Assembly: GCA_964434955.1 (NCBI GenBank)
Contig: CAYSXI010000225.1
Coordinates: 1-7,577 of the forward strand
Length of the DNA stretch: 7,577 bases
Reading direction: 5' to 3'
DNA from: JANQLU01 sp964434955
GTDB taxonomy: Bacteria > Planctomycetota > Planctomycetia > Pirellulales > Pirellulaceae
In this document: positions 1 to 4,775 of the stretch, in pieces
Position numbering within the stretch: the stretch's first letter is position 1
Layout of the letters: every line of letters begins with the position of its first letter
Position numbers and translations under genes: made by a program
The notes under the pieces: model-generated
Seen by the model: the letters and a program-made list of their open reading frames with translations, nothing else
Database searches by the model: none
What the model was told of the DNA's origin: nothing

Positions 1-1
1 C

Positions 2-841
2 ATGACTGACCAACTTTCCCAAGAAGAATTCATTTTCTGCCAGGCCATCGAAATTGAAGATAAACGGGAACGGCAAAAATTTGTTGCCGACAACTGTCAC
101 GATTCGAAGCTCCGCTCCAATATCGAACGTCTATTGGAAATGCATTTCTCCGATGGCAAGATTCTCGATAACACGACCGTCGGCGACGCCGAAGCCAAAA
201 TTGACACGGTCGAGATTCCTCACCCCGGACAGACGATTGGGCCCTACAAGCTCCTGCAGGAAATCGGCGAAGGCGGAATGGGTGTTGTCTTCATGGCAGA
301 ACAATCGGAACCAGTCCGCCGAAAAGTCGCCGTCAAGATCATCAAGGTCGGCATGGACACCCGCCGCGTCGTCGCCCGCTTTGAGTCAGAACGCCAAGCC
401 CTGGCGTTAATGGACCACCCTTGCATCACCAAAGTATTTGACGCCGGGTCCACCGACTCCGGGCGACCTTTTTTCGTGATGGAACTCGTTCGCGGAAAAA
501 GTATCACTCAATACTGCGACGAGAAGAAACTTTCCGTTCGCAACCGGCTGGAAATTTTTGAACAAGTTTGCCATGCGGTGGAACACGCACATCAAAAAGG
601 CATCATTCACAGGGACATCAAACCCAGCAACATCATGGTAACGTCGAATGACGGCCAACCGCTTCCCAAGATCATTGACTTTGGAATTGCCAAGGCAACC
701 GGAGATCGCCTGACCGATAAAACGCTTTTCACCAATTATGGTGAAATGATCGGAACGCCTTTGTACATGAGCCCCGAACAAGCGGAGATGACACGCGCTC
801 CGACATTTATTCGCTGGGGGTTTTGCTTTACGAATTGCTGA
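2..841 (+). CDS. Serine/threonine protein kinase, N-terminal part (frameshifted)
   Basis: This is the first part of a planctomycete-type Ser/Thr kinase. Residues 1-75 form the helical N-terminal region usual in this group (EEFIFCQAIEIED…LLEMH). The kinase lobe starts near 81 (PYKLLQEIGEGGMG). Visible motifs are the glycine loop 89-94, VAVK with the ATP-binding Lys112, the probable helix-C Glu130, HRDIKPSN with catalytic Asp205, DFG at 226-228 and SPE at 257-259. After Glu262 the frame leaves the family pattern and ends in an unrelated tail (about 264-279). The expected continuation (DTRSDIYSLGV) lies in another frame from base 790. Without helices F-I the fragment should not fold as an active kinase. 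The ATG at base 2 sits in an ATGA context, so an upstream gene may end at bases 3-5. The ribosome-binding site is outside the window. The family assignment is firm; whether it is expressed is unknown. Confidence 0.9.
   Translation: MTDQLSQEEFIFCQAIEIEDKRERQKFVADNCHDSKLRSNIERLLEMHFSDGKILDNTTVGDAEAKIDTVEIPHPGQTIGPYKLLQEIGEGGMGVVFMAEQSEPVRRKVAVKIIKVGMDTRRVVARFESERQALALMDHPCITKVFDAGSTDSGRPFFVMELVRGKSITQYCDEKKLSVRNRLEIFEQVCHAVEHAHQKGIIHRDIKPSNIMVTSNDGQPLPKIIDFGIAKATGDRLTDKTLFTNYGEMIGTPLYMSPEQAEMTRAPTFIRWGFCFTNC
786..792 (+). other. Frameshift/deletion junction inside the kinase gene
   Basis: Frame 2 reads QAEM-TRAP… across this point, while frame 1 reads DTRSDIYSLG from base 790. Family members normally have about five or six residues (such as MSGLDI) between QAE and DTRSD. 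The two bases left of the codon at 788 followed by GAC at 790 fit a deletion of about 16 bp. A deletion of 1 mod 3 is required by the frame change; its exact length is inferred. The open frame 1 is limited upstream by TGA at 742. Both halves otherwise keep intact, conserved sequence, so the lesion is either recent or a sequencing or assembly error. Confidence 0.8.
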
Positions 842-2184
842 CCGGCACAACGCCCTTCGCCGACTTGAAAAAGAAAAGTTTCCACGCAATTCGCGACGCG
901 ATCCGATCCCGCGATCCGCAAATTGCTTCGACGCGTGTTGCCAGCCTTGGAGAGACTCTGGAAGAAGCGGCCACCAATCGCGACACCGATTCAAAAAACC
1001 TTCATCGATTTTTAAAAGGCGACCTCGACTGGATTCTTTGCCGTTGCCTCAATCGCCAGCGGGGTGAGCGTTACCAATCTGCGGGTGAAGTCGCACGAGA
1101 AATTCGCCGGCATCTGGATGGCGCACCGGTCGAGGCCGCTGCGCCCACCGTTTTTTATCGTGCTCGCAAATTCACGGCTCGAAACAAAGCACTCGTCGCG
1201 ATTGCCGCCAGCCTGGTCGTTGTCTTGCTTTCAAGTTCCGTTTTCTCCAGCGTGATGGCCTGGAAAGCAAACCGGATGGCCGAAAAGGCGAAGGAAGCGG
1301 AATTGTTGGCCAACGACCGACTGACGCAAGTCATCGACCAACGTGACCGGATCGCCGAATTGGAAAGAATCCAACGTGAACAGGCGGCCATGTTTGAAGC
1401 CGCAGCCAATTACAACCTGCAGCTCTTCAAACGCGGACAATCTCGATCGCGACAAATGCAAGAGTCGGCCGACAAATCTCAAAGCCCATTCAAGTATCAA
1501 AAAGTCAATCAATGGCACGGCGGCTACACCGACAATCGCGCCGGCCGGCCAAACTACGGGCAGATTCGAATGCTGCAATCGCTGGATGCGGATCCCAAGG
1601 TTCAGGAAAAAATCGCCAATGCGATTCCAGATGCTCCGATCGAAGTCAATGCAATGCCGGAAATGAATCAAAGAAAACTGGGCAGCCGCTCAGGTGCCCC
1701 GAAAAGCAAACACCTTCGATACAAGTTGCCGCAATTCCCACAGAACAAAGAAGTGGAGATTGTCATTATCGACGGACAGGAACTTAACTGCCAAACCGAA
1801 TTCTACTTCAACCTGCTCGAGGTTCAGAAACAGCGATTCGGTGAAAATGACCCCGTCGTCGTCCAAACGATTTCCCGGATAGGTGAATCGCTAAACAACG
1901 AAATGAAATTTGTCGAGTCCGAAAAGTTTTTGCGAGGCGCGCTGGAAAAAGCGAAGGTCGAGAAAGCAAAACTGGCTGAGCTTGAAAAGATTCGATTGCA
2001 CTTGGCAAAGTCTCTCTCGGGACAGGGCAAAACACGACAAGCGGAAGTCCAACTGGCTACGGTCGAGGAACAGGCAAAAGTCGAGGAACTCAGTGACGAT
2101 GCGGTCGAACTTTTGAAAAACATTCGTGGTGATATCATCAGAATGAAACGCAAGATCAATCGCGAGAAGAAGAACCAGAAGTAA
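823..2184 (+). CDS. Serine/threonine protein kinase, C-terminal part with membrane anchor (frameshifted)
   Basis: This continues the kinase in a different frame. Homologous sequence begins at base 790 (DTRSDIYSLGVLLYELLTG, helix F region). TTG 823 is the earliest start-like codon after that and has no well-spaced ribosome-binding site, so independent translation is doubtful. The first in-frame ATG is at 1255. Counting from 823, residues 1-100 finish the kinase C-lobe (GDLDWILCRCL, RYQSAGEVAREIRRHL). A juxtamembrane FYRARKFTARNK is followed by one transmembrane helix at about 123-146. A charged coiled-coil-like stretch spans about 148-200, then a polar low-complexity linker. Residues 327-415 look like one or two degenerate TPR units (EVQKQRFGENDP…AEKF-like), ending in a Lys-rich tail. 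The family often has many more TPRs, so this sensor is short. The protein was presumably a membrane kinase with its C-terminus outside the cytoplasm. Confidence 0.82.
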   Translation: MLYELLTGTTPFADLKKKSFHAIRDAIRSRDPQIASTRVASLGETLEEAATNRDTDSKNLHRFLKGDLDWILCRCLNRQRGERYQSAGEVAREIRRHLDGAPVEAAAPTVFYRARKFTARNKALVAIAASLVVVLLSSSVFSSVMAWKANRMAEKAKEAELLANDRLTQVIDQRDRIAELERIQREQAAMFEAAANYNLQLFKRGQSRSRQMQESADKSQSPFKYQKVNQWHGGYTDNRAGRPNYGQIRMLQSLDADPKVQEKIANAIPDAPIEVNAMPEMNQRKLGSRSGAPKSKHLRYKLPQFPQNKEVEIVIIDGQELNCQTEFYFNLLEVQKQRFGENDPVVVQTISRIGESLNNEMKFVESEKFLRGALEKAKVEKAKLAELEKIRLHLAKSLSGQGKTRQAEVQLATVEEQAKVEELSDDAVELLKNIRGDIIRMKRKINREKKNQK

Positions 2185-2539
2185 ACTTGAATGCCGCTGC
2201 CCGCCTGCCCGCCTGGCTGCCCTGGGCGTGCAGCAAACTTCCAAGTTACATCGGTTCAAAATGGCCACAAGGATTCACAGGGCATCGGCATCACGACGCC
2301 TGGGCGATCCATCTCTCTCGACGCCGACGGCTTGGACAATGCCGCGAAAAGTCAGAAACGCGGCAACGCCATCGCCGCCCAACGAGTCGGTTTCGAATTG
2401 AATCTACCGATTCAGCCAATCCAAGCGACTCCTCCATCCTTGGATCGGGAGTCCCAGTTGCCGCGGTTCCATTGGGCCATCCCATTCATATGGCCGTTTC
2501 GAAAACGAGTGACCGCCAAGTCCAATGGCTCGGCAGCGA
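2185..2539. other. Convergent intergenic region, no confident gene
   Basis: This 355-bp gap lies between the 3' ends of the kinase (plus) and the DUF1080 gene (minus). It begins with a C-rich imperfect repeat (CCCGCCTG twice, 2205-2222 approximately). Two modest hairpins are visible: 2427-2453 (GACTCCTCCA / TGGA-tcg-GGAGTC, loop TCCT) and 2475-2495 (GGCCAT / ATGGCC, 9-base loop). Neither has a following T-tract on either strand, so they are poor intrinsic terminators, though some structured 3' ends would be expected between convergent genes. Two overlapping plus-strand open frames (2187-2588 and 2191-2655) run into the DUF1080 coding sequence and have no recognisable domain or ribosome-binding site. 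I do not call them. Confidence 0.6.
2427..2453. other. Imperfect hairpin in convergent gap
   Basis: The left arm GACTCCTCCA pairs with TGGA and GGAGTC. The two pairing blocks of the right arm are separated by a TCG bulge, and the loop is TCCT. It lies between two converging genes and could slow or stop transcription, but it lacks a T-tract in either direction. Confidence 0.3.
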
Positions 2540-3418
2540 TCATTCCTTTTCATCATCCAGCTTTTTCAATTCGACTTTGCGAAATTGAACGGGATGACTT
2601 TCTGATTGCAGAGAGATGTATCCACCTTTCAGAATCAACTTGCTTTCATCCTTGATCAACTTTTTGGCTTCTCCGTCGCGGGCATCCAATTGCGGTTGTT
2701 CGTATTCCAAGACAACTTTTCCGTCGATTTTGTGTTTGATGGTCTTGCCACCGCGGACTTCGATCTCAACGGTAACCCACTGGTTCCCGTTATAAGTCTC
2801 CGAACTGGAGCCGGTGCAATGAGGTCGAAACAGTTTGCCGTCTTTCACCACATTCGTGCCTGGTGTGCAGAGATTGGCCGTGGTTCGTTTTCCGGATCCC
2901 AATCCGCCAAGGAGTTGGACTTCGATCGAAACCGGAAATTTCTGATTGACGTCCATGGTCTCCGGATCCTGGCAATGCAACATCACACCGCTATTTCGTC
3001 TTGCCCACCCGGGGCCGCCTGCAACCTGGTCACCAACGAATCGATATTCGCATCGAATGATGTAGTTGGAAAATTTCTCTTTGTAAAAAATATGCCCAAA
3101 TAATTGGCGGCCTTTTTCGTCCTTGAAGTTGGCGTACTTTTCATAGTTAACCGTCAACAATCCGTCTTTGACCTGAAAGGTATCCAGATAGTTGTCACCG
3201 AGCTTTCGGGTGGTGATTTTTGGTTGCCAACCTTCGAGGTCCTTGCCATTGAACAACTGAATCCATTCCGACTTTTCCGCTTTTTCGCCCTTGTCGTTTT
3301 CCTGTTCTGAATCGACCTGTGCCATGATCACCGATGGCAGAGAAATGACGACCACTGCTGCCAACCAAGCCAGCATCCGCATTTGCATATTTCGAAATTG
3401 AGCGAAGACATCAAGCAT
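2540..3418 (-). CDS. Secreted DUF1080 domain protein (3-keto-disaccharide hydrolase family)
   Basis: This is a 292-residue protein if started at ATG 3418. That start is chosen because AAAGGA (3430-3425) lies six bases upstream. The frame is open to a TTG at 3484, but that would put 22 extra residues before the signal peptide. Residues 12-34 are an export signal (MQMRMLAWLAAVVVISLPSV) with probable cleavage after IMA. Residues 52-287 are a full DUF1080 jelly-roll domain. Its family hallmarks are IQLFNGKDLEGWQ (53-65), NSGVMLHCQDPETM (142-155), FPVSIEVQLLGG (161-172), LCTPGTNVV (183-191), YISLQSESHPVQFRKVEL (267-284). The family is abundant in planctomycetes and is linked to sugar and polysaccharide degradation; members have been described as 3-keto-glycoside hydrolases. 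The substrate here is unknown. It appears monocistronic, ending against the convergent kinase gene. Confidence 0.93.
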   Translation of the reverse strand: MLDVFAQFRNMQMRMLAWLAAVVVISLPSVIMAQVDSEQENDKGEKAEKSEWIQLFNGKDLEGWQPKITTRKLGDNYLDTFQVKDGLLTVNYEKYANFKDEKGRQLFGHIFYKEKFSNYIIRCEYRFVGDQVAGGPGWARRNSGVMLHCQDPETMDVNQKFPVSIEVQLLGGLGSGKRTTANLCTPGTNVVKDGKLFRPHCTGSSSETYNGNQWVTVEIEVRGGKTIKHKIDGKVVLEYEQPQLDARDGEAKKLIKDESKLILKGGYISLQSESHPVQFRKVELKKLDDEKE

Positions 3419-3424
3419 TTTTGT

Positions 3425-3430
3425 TCCTTT
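3425..3430 (-). promoter_or_regulatory. Ribosome-binding site of DUF1080 gene
   Basis: AAAGGA on the minus strand lies six bases before ATG 3418. No comparable site precedes TTG 3484, so this decides the start. Confidence 0.65.
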
Positions 3431-3455
3431 ATTTACCAAGTTGATTTGTCCCATA

Positions 3456-3484
3456 TTAATAAATTGGGCAAAAATCTCCAGCAA
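3456..3484 (-). promoter_or_regulatory. Possible promoter of DUF1080 gene
   Basis: On the minus strand, TTGCTG (3484-3479) and TATTAA (3461-3456) are separated by 17 bases. Each matches the sigma-70 type consensus only partly (3/6 and 4/6). The position, about 40 bases before the chosen ATG, is suitable. It overlaps the unused upstream coding extension, which favours start 3418. Confidence 0.3.
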
Positions 3485-3747
3485 TTTGAGATTTTGTGAA
3501 CCTGAATGGAAGGATTACGTCTATCAATCGTTATGTTTACCAACGAAACGAATTCGAATCACGCCAGCCGAGAGTTTCTCCTTCTCGATTCGCGCCACTA
3601 TGAAATTGATGAACTGCGACGTTCATCCATTCAACAGGCGTTGGATACCGCGCGGTTTGAGTTGACGCCCATCCATCAGATCAAGATCCAAACGCATCAT
3701 TTGCATTTGCAGCCGATGATGTCGCATGGCTCTTTCTAATACGACTC

Positions 3748-3771
3748 AAGGGAAGCTTTCGAGCTTCCCTT
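3748..3771. terminator. Perfect 10-bp hairpin with TTCG loop, likely terminator
   Basis: AAGGGAAGCT (3748-3757) pairs perfectly with AGCTTCCCTT (3762-3771) around the stable tetraloop TTCG. On the plus strand it runs into TTATTCTTT, a mediocre T-rich tail. On the minus strand it begins inside the TAA stop of the TMEM14-like gene (3772-3770), and the following sequence is not T-rich. It can serve as the 3' end of the minus-strand gene or as a plus-strand terminator, perhaps both. Confidence 0.6.
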
Positions 3772-4144
3772 ATTCTTTGGGAATGTCCCCGAGACTGGTT
3801 TTGTCCCCCGCCTTTGTTGGCAACAGGACCAAGCCCATCGCGAGACCGCTCAATCCAATGACGATCAATTGTCGGATCTCCGCGTTCTCAACACCTTTCT
3901 TGACAAACGACTCGTAAAAAAACCAGCCGCCAACGAACACCACGACGATCCCAGACACGACAGCACCGATGGTCGTTCGGCGAACGGCAATCAAGCCCGC
4001 ACCGGCGAATCCCAGCAGGCCCATGACCAACCCAAAGATCAAACCGGTGGTGCCGCCTTCCGCTGAGACAATTCGGTAGATCCCGCTGACAATAACAGCC
4101 AGGGAATACCCGGCCAGTAAACCGGCTTTCAAAATTGGTGACAT
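3770..4144 (-). CDS. Small four-helix membrane protein, TMEM14-like
   Basis: This 124-residue integral membrane protein has four hydrophobic Gly-rich helices at about 4-25, 33-54, 57-77 and 92-109, with short polar turns (SAEGGTTG, RRTT, VKKGVENAEIRQ) and a charged C-terminus (TKAGDKTSLGDIPKE). The size, the Gly-rich helices and the 'GTTGLIFGLVMGLLGFAGAG' second helix resemble the TMEM14/UPF0136 family, whose bacterial members have no established function. I infer this from pattern alone and another small membrane family is possible. The start is well supported: AAAGGAG (4156-4150) lies five bases before ATG 4144, with a perfect TATAAT 22 bases upstream of the ATG. The gene is divergent from the BlaI-type repressor and ends in a strong hairpin. 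No link to that regulator is shown. Confidence 0.8.
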   Translation of the reverse strand: MSPILKAGLLAGYSLAVIVSGIYRIVSAEGGTTGLIFGLVMGLLGFAGAGLIAVRRTTIGAVVSGIVVVFVGGWFFYESFVKKGVENAEIRQLIVIGLSGLAMGLVLLPTKAGDKTSLGDIPKE

Positions 4145-4149
4145 TGATT

Positions 4150-4156
4150 CTCCTTT
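4150..4156 (-). promoter_or_regulatory. Ribosome-binding site of TMEM14-like gene
   Basis: AAAGGAG on the minus strand, five bases before ATG 4144, is a near-perfect Shine-Dalgarno site and fixes the start. Confidence 0.75.
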
Positions 4157-4166
4157 GAACGTACCA

Positions 4167-4172
4167 ATTATA
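4167..4172 (-). promoter_or_regulatory. -10 box (TATAAT) of TMEM14-like gene
   Basis: A perfect TATAAT lies on the minus strand 22 bases before the ATG, giving a predicted leader of about 15 nt. No convincing -35 hexamer is seen 16-18 bases upstream (AACTTA or a neighbour at best), so strength or sigma factor dependence is uncertain. Confidence 0.5.
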
Positions 4173-4249
4173 CGCCTTTTCTCGCCACATAAGTTCAGGG
4201 GTCAGGAAAAGCAACTTCGTTTTACTTTTACGCACCAAACCGATTTCCC

Positions 4250-4277
4250 TTGACTTAGCGAAAGAATTCGCTAAAAA
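4250..4277 (+). promoter_or_regulatory. Candidate promoter of the BlaI-M56 operon
   Basis: TTGACT (4250-4255, 5/6 match to the -35 consensus) and TAAAAA (4272-4277, 4/6 match to the -10) are separated by 16 bases. The predicted start site is near 4284, leaving a leader of about 100 nt before the repressor ATG. The first palindrome fills the space between the two boxes and touches both, as expected for a repressible promoter. Confidence 0.5.
4255..4274. promoter_or_regulatory. Operator-like dyad 1
   Basis: TTAGCGAA (4255-4262) and TTCGCTAA (4267-4274) form a perfect 8-bp inverted repeat around AGAA. It lies between the -35 and -10 boxes of the promoter that precedes the BlaI-type gene. BlaI/MecI repressors bind such dyads as dimers, so it is a candidate autoregulatory operator. 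Confidence 0.65.
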
Positions 4278-4287
4278 CACAAAAAGA

Positions 4288-4303
4288 AGCGAAAGAATTC
4301 GCT
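4288..4303. promoter_or_regulatory. Operator-like dyad 2
   Basis: AGCGAA (4288-4293) and TTCGCT (4298-4303) flank the same AGAA spacer. With its flank it repeats 19 bases of dyad 1 exactly (AGCGAAAGAATTCGCTAAA at 4257-4275 and 4288-4306). The 31-bp offset is close to three helical turns, placing both sites on the same DNA face. It lies just after the predicted transcription start. Confidence 0.65.
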
Positions 4304-4385
4304 AAACACGGGAACCTACCGGTACCGATGACGTCAAAACGTAAACGTCGTCCCCAAGAAACATCAACAAAAACGGGAAAACAAC

Positions 4386-4775
4386 ATGGCCCGACCCTCA
4401 TCGGATCAACCCACGGAAGTTGAACTGCAGATTCTGAGAATCCTGTGGGACGGCGGCAAACTGACCGTCCGGGAAATCCATGGCAGTCTTCAGGATTTCA
4501 AGACCACGAACTATTCCACGACGGTCAAGATGCTCTCGGTCATGCTCGACAAGGGGCTGGTTTCACGGGACGAGTCCAATCGGCCCTTGGTTTACCGCGC
4601 GGCCGTCACCCGAAATCGCGCACAACAACAAATGGTCAAGGGGCTGATTCAGAAGGCTTTTGACGGTTCGGCATCATCGTTGGTGATGCAGGCACTCTCT
4701 TCCCAGAAGGCATCGAAGCAAGAGCTGGCCGAAATCCGCGAACTCATCGAAAAATTGGAAGGAGAAAACTCATGA
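4386..4775 (+). CDS. BlaI/MecI/CopY-family transcriptional repressor
   Basis: This 129-residue cytoplasmic DNA-binding protein is of usual family length. Residues 8-73 form the winged helix-turn-helix: PTEVELQILRILWDGGKLTVREI, recognition helix TTNYSTTVKMLSVMLDKGLV (40-59), and wing SRDESNRPLVYRA. Residues 76-125 are the dimerisation helices (RNRAQQQMVKGLIQKAFDGS, ASKQELAEIRELIEKLEGE). Aligned with MecI/BlaI, the segment SLVMQAL (98-104) takes the place of SLVLNFV, so the Asn-Phe bond cut in the staphylococcal proteins is absent. The stop overlaps the M56 start (ATGA, 4772-4775), so the two are translationally coupled. It probably represses its own operon through the two upstream dyads. The target genes beyond the operon are unknown. 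I give no gene symbol because there is no sign of a beta-lactam role. Confidence 0.93.
   Translation: MARPSSDQPTEVELQILRILWDGGKLTVREIHGSLQDFKTTNYSTTVKMLSVMLDKGLVSRDESNRPLVYRAAVTRNRAQQQMVKGLIQKAFDGSASSLVMQALSSQKASKQELAEIRELIEKLEGENS
4757..4764 (+). promoter_or_regulatory. Ribosome-binding site of M56 gene
   Basis: GGAAGGAG lies inside the last codons of the repressor gene, seven bases before ATG 4772. It fixes the start that overlaps the repressor stop. Confidence 0.75.

Larger units (their letters stand above)
3419..3769. other. Intergenic region with doubtful small ORFs
   Basis: This gap separates two minus-strand genes. The plus strand has a 77-codon open frame (3506-3739, ATG in GAACCTGAATGG) with no clear ribosome-binding site and no recognised domain. 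It ends nine bases before a strong hairpin. The exactly opposed minus frame is open from 3745 to 3527 except for one TGA at 3623-3625. Its first part, ATG 3727 to that stop, encodes 34 residues (MRHHRLQMQMMRLDLDLMDG…), and reading on would give about 32 more. There is also a perfect 10-bp palindrome ACCGCGCGGT at 3647-3656. I cannot tell whether this is a small gene, a decayed gene or a repeated intergenic element, so I do not call a CDS. Confidence 0.5.
4145..4385. other. Divergent regulatory region and leader
   Basis: This 241-bp region separates the TMEM14-like gene from the repressor operon. Besides the promoters and twin dyads, the leader (4307-4385) holds two 8-bp palindromes, TACCGGTA (4317-4324) and TGACGTCA (4329-4336). 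Two further ACGT cores lie at 4339-4342 and 4345-4348. GACGT (4330-4334) can pair with ACGTC (4345-4349). The remainder before the ATG is A-rich, with only a weak GGGA near 4375 as ribosome-binding site. About 4173-4249 shows no clear element. Confidence 0.6.

Noticed and set aside
407..994. Minus-strand 195-codon open frame across the kinase gene
   Set aside because: It is the antisense shadow of conserved kinase sequence and has no domain of its own. Its existence does not depend on a real gene and does not explain the frameshift.
2475..2495. GGCCAT/ATGGCC hairpin as a terminator of the DUF1080 gene
   Set aside because: Six-bp stem, nine-base loop and no T-tract on the minus strand; too weak to call.
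2187..2655. Two overlapping plus-strand open frames after the kinase (133 and 154 codons)
   Set aside because: No ribosome-binding site or recognisable domain; composition is rich in Arg/Pro/Ser as in random frames, and both run antisense into the DUF1080 coding end.
2606..3310. Plus-strand open frames opposite the DUF1080 gene (165 and 68 codons)
   Set aside because: They lie entirely antisense to a gene with strong family motifs along its whole length.
3888..4280. Minus-strand 130-codon frame overlapping the TMEM14-like gene
   Set aside because: The other minus frame has a perfect Shine-Dalgarno site, a -10 box and four clean membrane helices.
4255..4306. Possible CRISPR or REP-type array
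   Set aside because: Only two copies of a 19-bp unit with a 12-bp gap, located at a promoter of a repressor gene; operator sites explain it better.
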